A stretch of 64,000 nucleotides of DNA from Streptomyces canus (GTDB lineage Bacteria; Actinomycetota; Actinomycetes; Streptomycetales; Streptomycetaceae): the NCBI RefSeq assembly GCF_001514145.1, contig NZ_KQ948661.1, positions 310,001-374,000 of the forward strand. The letters run 5' to 3'. Position 1 is the stretch's first letter, and every line of letters starts with the position of its first letter. Positions 34,194-42,067 of the stretch are shown here, in pieces. The notes below the pieces were generated by a model. That model had not been told where the DNA came from and did no database searches. It saw only the letters and a program-made list of their open reading frames with translations. A program made the position numbers and the translations under genes.

Positions 34194-35093
34194 ATGTCGG
34201 AGAAGGACGCGAAGGGCCGCACGGCGACGAAGGGCTCCACGGCCGGCGACGGCCTCGCCCTGCGTGAGCGGCTGCGGGTACCCGGCGGCGAGCCGATGGA
34301 CCTCGCCTCCTACGACACCCGGGAGACTCCGTCCGGCCCCCGTGCCAGCCTGGCCGCGATGACCGATCTGGCCACCCCGCTCGCCGACCTGCAGGAACGC
34401 CTGTGGGCGTCGAGCACGGCGGGCGACCGGCGCCGGGTCCTGCTGGTGCTGCAGGGCATGGACACCAGCGGCAAGGGCGGCACGGTCAAGCACGTCATCG
34501 GCTTGTTCAACCCGTCAGGCTGCCGCATCCACGCCTTCAAGGCACCCACCCCCAAGGAACGCGCGCACCCCTTCCTCCGGCGCATCAAGAAGGCCCTCCC
34601 GCAAGCCGGTGAGCTGGGCATCTTCGACCGCTCGCGCGGGGGGACCCCCATCGAGGACGTCCTCGTCGCCCGCGTCCGCGCCCTCGCCCCGGCCGCGGAG
34701 ATCGCGCGCCGCTACGACGAGATCAACCGCTTCGAGAAGTCCCTCGCCGGCAAGGGCGTCACCGTGATCAAGTGCTTCCTGCACCTCTCGTACGACGAAC
34801 AGCGCGACCGCCTGCTCAAGCGCCTCGACCGTCCGGACAAGCACTGGAAGTTCCACGTCTCGGACATCGACGACCGCGCCCTGTGGCCCGCCTACCGGCA
34901 GGCGTACGAGCTGGTACTGGAACGCTGCTCGACCCCGCACGCCCCGTGGTACCTGGTCCCCGCCGACCGCAAGTGGTACCGCAACTGGGCGATCAGCCGA
35001 CTCCTCCTCGAACACCTGTCGGAACTGGACCCGCGCTATCCGAAGGCGGACTTCGACGTGGAGGAAGCACGCAGGCGGCTGCTCGAACAGTGA
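34194..35093 (+). CDS. polyphosphate kinase 2-family kinase with altered active-site loop
   Basis: 299 residues. PPK2 enzymes transfer phosphate between polyphosphate and nucleotides. The Walker A motif is QGMDTSGKGG (residues about 87-96). The Walker-B region reads IFDRS at 143-147, but the family's usual HYEDVL is here RGGTPIEDVL (148-157), a net four-residue insertion next to the catalytic Asp145. The later part (YDEQRDRLLKRLDRPDKHWKF, RALWPAYRQAYE) is intact. ATG at 34194 follows GGAAGGGG. Activity needs testing. Confidence 0.9.
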   Translation: MSEKDAKGRTATKGSTAGDGLALRERLRVPGGEPMDLASYDTRETPSGPRASLAAMTDLATPLADLQERLWASSTAGDRRRVLLVLQGMDTSGKGGTVKHVIGLFNPSGCRIHAFKAPTPKERAHPFLRRIKKALPQAGELGIFDRSRGGTPIEDVLVARVRALAPAAEIARRYDEINRFEKSLAGKGVTVIKCFLHLSYDEQRDRLLKRLDRPDKHWKFHVSDIDDRALWPAYRQAYELVLERCSTPHAPWYLVPADRKWYRNWAISRLLLEHLSELDPRYPKADFDVEEARRRLLEQ

Positions 35094-35114
35094 ATCGCGG
35101 GGTACTCGGGGCGC

Positions 35115-36632
35115 ATGACCGAGAACCGGCACGTCAAGGGCTCGTACTGGCTGGAGACGGCACCCGGTGGACCCCGGCAGCCGCTCACCGAGGACCTCGA
35201 CGTCGACGTGGCCGTGATCGGCGCCGGCATCGCCGGGCTGAGCACGGCGTGGGAACTGACGCGGGCCGGGCGCCGGGTGGCGGTCCTGGAGGCAGGACAG
35301 GTGGCCGCGGGGGTCACCGGGCACACCACCGCCAAGCTGACCGCCCTGCACACCCTGATCTACGACAAACTGCGCCGCACCCGCGGCCCCGAGGGCGCTC
35401 GGCTGTACGCCCGCTCGCAGAGCGAGGCGATCGAGCGGGCCGCCGGGATCGCGGAGGAGCTGGGCGTCGACTGCGACTGGGAAGAGCGCAGTGCCTACAC
35501 CTACGTCTGTGACCCGAGCCGCGCCGACGAGCTGCGGGCCGAGGCGGCGGCCGCGAGGGAGGCGGGGCTGCCCGCTTCGTTCGTGACTCAGACCGGGCTG
35601 CCGTTCCCCGTGGCGGGCGCGGTGCGGGTGACCGGGCAGGCACAGTTCCATCCGCGCAAGTACCTGCTGGCCCTGGCCGAGGATCTCGTCGCCTCCGGCG
35701 CGGCCGTCCACGAGCACACCGTCGTCCTGGGCCTCGAAGAGGGCGAGCCGTGCCGCCTGACGACCGACACGCGGGCGACGGTGACGGCCCGGGACGTCGT
35801 GGTCGCCACCCACTACCCGATCTTCGACCGGGCCCTCCTGTTCACCCGCCTCTCCCCGCGCCGTGAGCTGGTCGTCGCCGGGACGATCGACCGGGAACGG
35901 GATCCGGACGGTATGTACATCACGCCGGAGGAGGGCACCCGCTCGGTCCGTACGGCTCCCTGGGACGCCGACCGGCGCCTGCTCATCGTCACCGGGGAGC
36001 ACTTCACGCCCGGCACGGGCGACACCCGGAGCCGTTTCGACCACCTGGGCGCCTGGGCTTCCCGGCACTTCCCCGATGTGGACCTCACCCACGCCTGGGC
36101 CACCCAGGACAACGACCCGACGGACACCGTGCCGCTCGTCGGCCCCCTGCACCCGGGCGCCAAGCACACCTACGTCGCCACCGGCTTCGGCGGCTGGGGC
36201 CTGAGCGGCGGAATCATGGCGAGCCGTCTACTCACGGCCCAGATCACCGGCGAGAAGTGCGCGTGGAGCGACCTGTACGACCCGCGCCGCCTGCGCTCGG
36301 CGGTCCGCGAGGCCCCGTCCTTCCTCAAGAACCAGGCACAGGTGGCCCGTCACTTCGTCGGCGACCGGCTGCGCCCCTCACCCCCGCTGGAGTCCCTCCC
36401 GCCCGGTGAGGGCGCGGTTGTCCGGGTGAACGGCGACCGTCTCGCGGTGTACCGGGACGACGAGGGCGCGCTGCACGCCGTCTCCCCGCGCTGCACCCAC
36501 CTCGGCTGCCTGATCTCCTTCAACGGTGCCGAGGACGCCTGGGAATGCCCCTGCCACGGCTCCCGATTCGACACGAACGGCAAGGTGATCCAGGGGCCGG
36601 CGACCAAGCCGCTGGAGCGGCGGGACATCTGA
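35115..36632 (+). CDS. FAD oxidoreductase with C-terminal Rieske domain
   Basis: 505 residues. An N-terminal DAO-type FAD domain (VAVIGAGIAGLSTAWELTR) binds flavin; the C-terminal Rieske [2Fe-2S] domain has CTHLGC and CPCHGSRFD. This fusion is common in actinobacteria; the substrate is unknown, and electron transfer from FAD through the cluster is expected. It starts 21 bp after the PPK2 gene and may share its transcript. Confidence 0.93.
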   Translation: MTENRHVKGSYWLETAPGGPRQPLTEDLDVDVAVIGAGIAGLSTAWELTRAGRRVAVLEAGQVAAGVTGHTTAKLTALHTLIYDKLRRTRGPEGARLYARSQSEAIERAAGIAEELGVDCDWEERSAYTYVCDPSRADELRAEAAAAREAGLPASFVTQTGLPFPVAGAVRVTGQAQFHPRKYLLALAEDLVASGAAVHEHTVVLGLEEGEPCRLTTDTRATVTARDVVVATHYPIFDRALLFTRLSPRRELVVAGTIDRERDPDGMYITPEEGTRSVRTAPWDADRRLLIVTGEHFTPGTGDTRSRFDHLGAWASRHFPDVDLTHAWATQDNDPTDTVPLVGPLHPGAKHTYVATGFGGWGLSGGIMASRLLTAQITGEKCAWSDLYDPRRLRSAVREAPSFLKNQAQVARHFVGDRLRPSPPLESLPPGEGAVVRVNGDRLAVYRDDEGALHAVSPRCTHLGCLISFNGAEDAWECPCHGSRFDTNGKVIQGPATKPLERRDI

Positions 36633-36680
36633 GCGGGTGACGTTGCGGCCGGGGTGAGAGGCAATGAGAAGGGTTCGCCC

Positions 36681-36686
36681 TATTTT
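36681..36686 (+). promoter_or_regulatory. -10 hexamer for a probable leaderless deacetylase start
   Basis: TATTTT fits TANNNT and ends 6 nt before the GTG at 36693, consistent with a transcript that starts at the codon. Confidence 0.5.
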
Positions 36687-36692
36687 CATACG

Positions 36693-37514
36693 GTGATCAT
36701 TCTTGTACGACGCATCACCGCCGCGTGTGCCCTCAGCGCCGCCCTCACCGCCTGCGCCGCCACGCCGCAGCCCGTCCGTCCGGCGCCCTCCCCGACCACC
36801 ACCGCTCCTTCCGCGCCCCCGACTCTCGCCCCCGGTCCCGGAGGTCTGACCCCCGTCTTCAAGAACGGGTCCCGTACCCACGGCAGAACCGTCGCGCTCA
36901 CCTTCGACGCCGACATGACGGCGGACCAGGGGGCACGGGCGGCAGCGGGCGAGCACTTCGACAACCCCGGGCTGATCGCGGCCCTGCGGGCACTGAAGGT
37001 CCCGGCCACCGTGTTCATGACCGGGCGATGGGCCGAGCAGTATCCGGAGCAGGCCCGCTCCCTCGGGCGGGACCCGCTCTTCGAGGTCGCCAACCACTCC
37101 TACAGCCACTACGCCTTCACCGGCGACTGCTACGGGCTGCCGACGGTCCCCGGTGACCGGATGCGGGCGGATGTGGAGCGGGCGTACGCGGCGTTCCGGA
37201 GGGCGGGGGTGCCGGATGCGAGGCCGTACTTCCGTTTCCCCGGGGGTTGCTACGACCGGCGGGCACTGAAGGCGCTGACCCCGGTCGGTGTGACCGCCGT
37301 CCAGTGGGACGTGGTGAGCGGGGACGCGTTCGCGACGGACGCGGAGGCGGTGACCCGGCAGGTGCTGGAGGGGGTGCGGCCGGGGTCGGTCGTGGTCATG
37401 CACTGCACGCGCAGTGCCGCGCCGACGACGGAGCGGGTGGTGCGGGCTGTGGTGCCGGAGCTGCGTGAGCGGGGGTTCCGGTTCGTGAAGGTGTCCGAGC
37501 TGATCGGGTCCTAG
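36693..37514 (+). CDS. polysaccharide deacetylase lipoprotein (NodB domain)
   Basis: 273 residues. The N-terminus has two Arg, a hydrophobic core and a lipobox ending LTAC, so it is probably membrane-anchored outside the cell. A Pro/Thr-rich linker follows. The NodB domain has the TFDAD motif (metal Asp near 75), the HSYSHYAF motif (two metal His) and RFPGGCYD. It likely removes acetyl groups from peptidoglycan or chitin-like glycans. GTG at 36693 is chosen: it opens the signal peptide and follows a -10 hexamer; the upstream ATG at 36654 would bury the signal. Confidence 0.88.
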   Translation: MIILVRRITAACALSAALTACAATPQPVRPAPSPTTTAPSAPPTLAPGPGGLTPVFKNGSRTHGRTVALTFDADMTADQGARAAAGEHFDNPGLIAALRALKVPATVFMTGRWAEQYPEQARSLGRDPLFEVANHSYSHYAFTGDCYGLPTVPGDRMRADVERAYAAFRRAGVPDARPYFRFPGGCYDRRALKALTPVGVTAVQWDVVSGDAFATDAEAVTRQVLEGVRPGSVVVMHCTRSAAPTTERVVRAVVPELRERGFRFVKVSELIGS

Positions 37515-37523
37515 GCTGGAGGT

Positions 37524-37703
37524 ATGAGCGAGGACTACTGCACGATCGGCAACGTGCCGAAGCCTCCGGTCGCCGACGGGCCGCCGTATGCGGAGTGCGT
37601 GCTGTGCCGGAAGCCGACGGAGTATCCGGAGTCGTACAAGGGGATCACCCTGTGCCCGGTCTGCGAGTGGCAGGAGGCCCAGCGGACGGCCTGCTCCGGG
37701 TGA
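37524..37703 (+). CDS. 59-residue zinc-ribbon-like protein, unknown function
   Basis: A short gene just after the deacetylase. It carries two CxxC pairs (CVLCRKP and CPVCEWQE) spaced about 22 residues, typical of a zinc ribbon, with a Pro-rich N-terminus. ATG at 37524 follows GGAGG at 3-4 nt, and TAGGCT at 37512 ends 6 nt before the ATG. No function can be assigned; small zinc proteins often bind protein or RNA. Confidence 0.75.
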   Translation: MSEDYCTIGNVPKPPVADGPPYAECVLCRKPTEYPESYKGITLCPVCEWQEAQRTACSG

Positions 37704-37719
37704 CCTTAGGGTTGTCCGG

Positions 37720-38436
37720 GTGAGCCACGACGTGACGCCCCCGACCGACAGCCCCTTCCGCTCCGAGCCGACCGCACGCGACCAGGCACCCCAGTTCGTG
37801 CTGCCCCTGGTCGTCCGTATCGAGAAGACGGCTCCGCCTGCTCGCACCGACGCTCTCGAGACCGCCGCCCGCGCCGTTCTCGTCATGCTCGGCGACGAGC
37901 GTTCCATCGGTGACGGGGAGTGGGCCGAGGTGATGCGGGACTGGCAGGACGCCCGGATCCGGAAGGTCGTACGGCGGGCGCGGGGCGCCGAGTGGCGGCG
38001 GGCCGAGGGGTTGCCCGGGATCACCGTGACGGGGAAGTCGGCGGAGGTTCGGGTGTTCCCGCCGGTGCCGCTCGACGGCTGGCCGAAGGATCTGGCCAGG
38101 CTCCAGGTCTCCGGCACCGACCTCGACGACCCCGAACCGCCGGTGGCCGCGGACGTGACGGCTCCCGTCCTGTGGCTCAATCCGGACCTCGGCATGTCGG
38201 CGGGCAAGGCGATGGCTCAGGCCGGTCACGGCGCCCAACTGGCCTGGTGGGAACTGTCGGACGAGGAGCGGGCCGCCTGGCGGGACGCCGGGTTCCCGCT
38301 CGCCGTACGGGCCGCGGATCCCGCGCGGTGGGGTGAACTCACCACCAGTGGGCTGCCGTTGGTCCGTGACGCCGGTTTCACCGAGATCGCGCCGGGCTCC
38401 TGCACGGTCGTCGCGGACCATCCGGCGCTGCGATGA
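37720..38436 (+). CDS. Pth2-type peptidyl-tRNA hydrolase domain protein
   Basis: 238 residues from a GTG with TAGGGT 7 nt upstream and no ribosome site. The C-terminal half carries the Pth2 core (MSAGKAMAQAGHGAQLAWW, then a strand pattern with AGFTEIAPGSCTVVADHP). Pth2 is the archaeal/eukaryotic-type enzyme that frees tRNA from stalled peptides. The first 120 residues are an extension rich in Glu/Arg without a clear domain; Pth2 alone is about 115-120 residues. Overlaps the TetR gene by 4 bp (ATGA). Confidence 0.8.
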   Translation: MSHDVTPPTDSPFRSEPTARDQAPQFVLPLVVRIEKTAPPARTDALETAARAVLVMLGDERSIGDGEWAEVMRDWQDARIRKVVRRARGAEWRRAEGLPGITVTGKSAEVRVFPPVPLDGWPKDLARLQVSGTDLDDPEPPVAADVTAPVLWLNPDLGMSAGKAMAQAGHGAQLAWWELSDEERAAWRDAGFPLAVRAADPARWGELTTSGLPLVRDAGFTEIAPGSCTVVADHPALR

Positions 38437-39035
38437 CCCGGGTCGACGGACGCGTCGAGCGGGGCAACCGCACCCGGCGCACAGTGCTGCGGCGGGCCGT
38501 CGACATCGCCTCGGTCGAGGGGCTGGAGGCCTTGTCCGTGGGGCGGCTGGCCGGGGAGCTGGAGCTGAGCAAGAGCGGGGTGTTCGCCCTGTTCGGATCC
38601 AAGCAGGAGCTGCAGCTGGCGACCGTGCGAGCGGCCTCGCGGATCTTCGTCGCCGAGGTGCTGGAGCCGGTCTCCGAGGCGGCCGAGGGGGTCGAACGAC
38701 TGCGGGGGCTGTGCGAGGGGTGGCTCCGTTATTCGGAGCAGCGGGTCTTCCCCGGGGGTTGTTTCTTCTACGGCGTGATGGCCGAGTTCGACGCCCGCGA
38801 GGGGCCGGTCCACGACGCGCTCGTCGAGTCCCAGCGGGTCTGGCTCGCCGAGTTGGAGAGGTGCGCCGAGCGGGCGCGGGCCGCGGGTGAGCTGAGCGCG
38901 GACACCGATCCGGCGCAACTCGCCTTCGAAGTCGTCGCGTTGATGGAGACGGCGAACGCGATGTCGCTGCTGCACGGCGAGGCCACGCCCTACGCCAGGG
39001 CTCGGCGGGGCATCGCGTCACGACTGGGGACCTGA
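38433..39035 (+). CDS. TetR/AcrR-family regulator
   Basis: 200 residues with the TetR HTH (RRAVDIASVEGLEALSVGRLA, then SKSGVFALFGSKQELQLATV) at residues about 17-62 and an all-helical ligand domain. It is coupled to the Pth2 gene. The likely target is the divergent-like site before the 39116 gene. Confidence 0.92.
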   Translation: MTRVDGRVERGNRTRRTVLRRAVDIASVEGLEALSVGRLAGELELSKSGVFALFGSKQELQLATVRAASRIFVAEVLEPVSEAAEGVERLRGLCEGWLRYSEQRVFPGGCFFYGVMAEFDAREGPVHDALVESQRVWLAELERCAERARAAGELSADTDPAQLAFEVVALMETANAMSLLHGEATPYARARRGIASRLGT

Positions 39036-39084
39036 CGCCTGAAGCTCTCCGGGTTCTCCGGGACTCGAGCCGGAAACTAGTAGC

Positions 39085-39096
39085 ACGATCGTTCGT
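39085..39096 (+). promoter_or_regulatory. TetR-type operator before the 39116 gene
   Basis: ACGATCGTTCGT contains the palindrome ACGATCGT and lies just upstream of a -10 hexamer TATGGT (39104-39109). It is a likely site for the adjacent TetR regulator. Confidence 0.55.
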
Positions 39097-39115
39097 TTAG
39101 TTTTATGGTCGGGGC

Positions 39116-39523
39116 ATGGGTACTCCTCGACGACGCATCCTTCGCTCCCGATGGAAGTCCGGTCCCGCCATTCCGCTCGACGACTTCGTGCTCGTCGGCG
39201 TCACCGACTTCACCGCCCACGGCTACGGGCAGTCCGTCGCCGTCGCGCTGGCCGGGATGCGGTTACGCCGCACCTGGCCGTCGACACCCGGCGCGGTCGG
39301 GATGTGGCTGTTCGCGGATCCTCTCCGACGGCGCTCCGGGTCCGTGTCGGTGTGGGCCGACGAGCGGGGACTGAAGGAGTTCACCGGGCGCCCCGACCAC
39401 GTACGGATCGTGCGTGCGCATCGCGGACGCGGTGAACTGCGGTCGGTCCGGCAGGAGTTCGAGGAGTTCGACCCCGATGCCGTGTGGGCTTACGCCCTGG
39501 ACCTGATCACCGAGGAGCGCTGA
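39116..39523 (+). CDS. small alpha/beta protein, unknown function
   Basis: 135 residues with a beta-rich pattern (DDFVLVGVTDFTAHGY, VGMWLFADPL, RIVRAHRGRGELR). It may be a dimeric ferredoxin-like fold, but no family is certain. ATG at 39116 lies 6 nt after TATGGT, so it may be leaderless. Its stop overlaps the next start (TGATG), so the two genes are one unit. Confidence 0.78.
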   Translation: MGTPRRRILRSRWKSGPAIPLDDFVLVGVTDFTAHGYGQSVAVALAGMRLRRTWPSTPGAVGMWLFADPLRRRSGSVSVWADERGLKEFTGRPDHVRIVRAHRGRGELRSVRQEFEEFDPDAVWAYALDLITEER

Positions 39524-40128
39524 TGGATGTCGTCGAGCTGGACCGGATCGCCGTACAGGAGGCTTCACGGGTCGTGGAGTCGGCCCGGGACGGCGACGAC
39601 GGGGACTGGGAGCGGGAGACGCCCTGCGCGGGGTGGAACCTGCGGCGGCTGGTGGCGCACATGACCGCCCAGCACCACGGGTTCGCGGCCGCCGCCCGAG
39701 GCGTGGGCGGCGATCCGGGGTACTGGTGGGAGCAGGAGGGGACGGCCGCGCCTGCCCGCGCGCATCGGGCGGCTGTGGACGCGGTGCTCGGGGCGTTCGC
39801 CGCACCAGGTGTCCTCGAGCGGGAGTTCGTGCTGCCGGAGCTGGGCGGAGGGTTTCCCGGCCGTACGGCGATCGCCTTTCACTTCGTCGACTACGTGGTG
39901 CACGCGTGGGACGTCGCGGCCACGCTCGGCGTACGACTCCACCTGACGGACGAGGTGCTCACCGCAGCCCTGGCCGTGACCCGACACGTCCCGACGGACC
40001 CGACCGGCCGCGGGCCGGGCTTCGCGTTCGCGCCCGCACTGAAGGTCGCGGAGGGGACCGGCCCGCTGGAGGAGACCCTGCGACTCCTGGGCCGGGAACC
40101 GCAGGCGTGGCCCGGGGCGGGCTGGTGA
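39523..40128 (+). CDS. TIGR03086-type DinB/maleylpyruvate-isomerase-like protein
   Basis: 201 residues. The N-terminal half has the mycothiol-dependent isomerase/DinB signature (TPCAGWNLRRLVAHMTAQHHG) with His residues that can bind metal, and a second His/Asp region (AIAFHFVDYVVHAWDVAATL). Such proteins use mycothiol in detoxification. Its coupled start with the 39116 gene and the TetR site upstream suggest induced expression. The 3' end was duplicated downstream (see 40238). Confidence 0.87.
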   Translation: MDVVELDRIAVQEASRVVESARDGDDGDWERETPCAGWNLRRLVAHMTAQHHGFAAAARGVGGDPGYWWEQEGTAAPARAHRAAVDAVLGAFAAPGVLEREFVLPELGGGFPGRTAIAFHFVDYVVHAWDVAATLGVRLHLTDEVLTAALAVTRHVPTDPTGRGPGFAFAPALKVAEGTGPLEETLRLLGREPQAWPGAGW

Positions 40129-40237
40129 TGTCGTCGGCCGTGGGCCGGGCTCAGCGCCCGCACTGGACGTTGCGGACGGGGCTGGGAACCGCAGGCGCGG
40201 CCCCGCACCAGACGGCTCCCGGCGGCCGTGGGCCGCG

Positions 40238-40330
40238 CTGAAGGTCGCGGAGGAGACCCTGCGACTGCCGGGCCGGAAGCCGCAGGCGTGGCCCGGAAGC
40301 GGCAGGTGATGTCGTCTGCGGTGTCGGGGC
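40238..40330 (+). pseudogene. decayed duplicate of the 3' end of the preceding gene
   Basis: From CTGAAGGTCGCGGAG to TGATGTCGTC the segment copies the end of the 39523 gene (source 40039-40150) about 199 bp downstream, with an 18-bp deletion and scattered changes. A third partial copy is near 40170-40200. It fills most of the 331-bp gap, which holds no other gene. Confidence 0.75.
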
Positions 40331-40459
40331 CGAACCTCAAATGTTGCTCTGAAGGTCCACCGGGCACGGTTCGGGGCCGGGGCTCGGGGCCATACCTCCG
40401 TCACGCCGAGCGGACGGCGACCGGAGCGGATGCGGGAGAGGCCGAGGAGGGGACGGACC

Positions 40460-41764
40460 ATGGAGCGACTGGGGACGGGTATCGGATGGCGGCCGGAGAT
40501 CTCGGACGCGGTGGAGCGCATGCCGGGCATCGACTGGGTCGAGGTCGTGGCCGAGAACCTGTGCCCCGGGCACCTCCCCGAGTCGCTGCGCCGGCTGCGC
40601 GAGCGCGGGGTGACCGTGGTGCCGCACGGCGTCTCGCTCGGCCTCGGTGGCGCCGACCGCCCCGACGCGGCGCGGCTCCTCGCTCTCGCCGAGCGGGCCG
40701 AGGCGCTGGGCGCGCCGCTGGTCACCGAGCACATCGCGTTCGTCCGCGCGGGCGGCCCGCTGACCGCCTCCCCACGCCTGGAGGCCGGACACCTGCTGCC
40801 CGTCCCGCGCACCCGGGACGCCCTGGACGTCCTCTGCGAGAACATCCGCATCGCGCAGGCCGCGCTGCCGGTGCCGCTCGCCGTGGAGAACATCGCCGCG
40901 CTGATCTCCTGGCCGGGCGAGGAGATGACCGAGGGGCAGTTCCTGTACGACCTCGCGGACCGGACAGGGGTACGGCTGCTGATCGACGTGGCCAACCTGC
41001 ACACCAACCACGTCAACCGCGGCGAGGACCCGGCCGAGGCACTCGCCGGGCTTCCGCTGGAGGCCATCGCGTACGTCCATGTCGCGGGCGGGTTCGAGCG
41101 GGACGGGGTGTGGCACGACAGCCACGCCCACCCGGTGCCGCGGCCCGTTCTCGACATCCTCACCGACCTCGCGTCCCGCATCTCGCCGCCGGGGGTGCTG
41201 CTGGAGCGGGACGAGAACTTCCCCGAACCGGGCGAACTGGAGCGGGAGTTGGGGGCCATCCGGGAAGCGGTGGAGAAGGGCGGCGGGGCACGGACCGACG
41301 GCACGTGGCGCGCTGCCGCCCCCGTGGAGCCGTCGAGCGTCCCGACCGACCCCGCCCGCCAGCGACTCGCCCTCGCCCAGACCGCGCTGCTGTCCGCGCT
41401 CGTGGCGGGGACTCCGGTGCCGGAGGGGTTCGACCGGGTGCGCCTTGGGGTGCAGGCGCGGGCGCTCGCGGGGAAGCGGGCGGATGTGGTGGCGAAGGTC
41501 GCGCCCGAACTGCCGGTGATCCTCGGGGCGGGCTATCGGCCGGCGTTCCTGGCGTATGCGCAGGGGGCGCCGATGACGGAGGGGTACCGTCGGGACGCGC
41601 TGAGCTTCGCCGAACAGCTGCTGCTGAGCGGGAAGTTGGCGGACGCGAGGGTGCGACGGGAGCTGCGGGAGTGGTGGCTCGAGCGGTCGGGGCCCACGCC
41701 GAGGTCCCGGAGGCCGGCGGTGCGGCTGGCTCGGGCCACGCGGAGGGCGTTGCTGCGGCACTGA
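40460..41764 (+). CDS. DUF692-family multinuclear non-heme iron oxidase (MNIO)
   Basis: 434 residues. The TIM-barrel core keeps the metal-binding pattern of MNIO enzymes: HGVSL, TEHIAF, VENIAAL, LIDVANLHTNHVN, HVAGGFE, WHDSHAHPV and LLERDENFPE. Known members (MbnB, TglH, ChrH) modify cysteine in peptides. A C-terminal part of about 130 residues has no clear domain. No small Cys-rich peptide gene is next to it; see the TIGR04222 gene at 42957. ATG at 40460 follows GAGGAGGGG. Confidence 0.88.
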   Translation: MERLGTGIGWRPEISDAVERMPGIDWVEVVAENLCPGHLPESLRRLRERGVTVVPHGVSLGLGGADRPDAARLLALAERAEALGAPLVTEHIAFVRAGGPLTASPRLEAGHLLPVPRTRDALDVLCENIRIAQAALPVPLAVENIAALISWPGEEMTEGQFLYDLADRTGVRLLIDVANLHTNHVNRGEDPAEALAGLPLEAIAYVHVAGGFERDGVWHDSHAHPVPRPVLDILTDLASRISPPGVLLERDENFPEPGELERELGAIREAVEKGGGARTDGTWRAAAPVEPSSVPTDPARQRLALAQTALLSALVAGTPVPEGFDRVRLGVQARALAGKRADVVAKVAPELPVILGAGYRPAFLAYAQGAPMTEGYRRDALSFAEQLLLSGKLADARVRRELREWWLERSGPTPRSRRPAVRLARATRRALLRH

Positions 41765-41871
41765 GGGTGCGGGAGCCCGGGGGTGCGTGTCGCTCGCCCT
41801 CGCCGGCGGGATGCCGCGGCGCGGCTGGGCGGCCAGGGCCGCGTCCCCGGAGCCGTACGCCGGATCGAGAC

Positions 41872-41901
41872 CCTGCGCGGGGCCGACCGGCCCCGCGCAG
41901 G
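41872..41901 (+). terminator. hairpin terminator after the MNIO gene
   Basis: CCTGCGCGGGGCCG and its exact complement, 14-bp arms around a 2-nt AC loop, 107 bp after the stop. No T-run. Confidence 0.6.
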
Positions 41902-41911
41902 CAGGATGCCG

Positions 41912-41949
41912 TTGGGGGTTGGGGGTTGGGGATTGGGGATTGGGGGTTG
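41912..41949 (+). repeat. TTGGGGG/TTGGGGA heptamer tandem repeat, G-quadruplex motif
   Basis: Five G-runs of 4-5 (GGGGG, GGGGG, GGGG, GGGG, GGGGG) separated by TT or ATT lie on the plus strand. This satisfies the four-run rule for an intramolecular G-quadruplex. It sits between the MNIO hairpin and the DUF4142 gene. Confidence 0.9.
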
Positions 41950-42067
41950 CGCAAGCATGGCGGCCGACAACGCCCGCAGCCCACACACAACCTCCACGGA
42001 CCCGGCAGTAATATGTCAGTCCCGCACCTGAATCCCACTAGCGTGCGGTGCCGCTACAGGAGGCACC

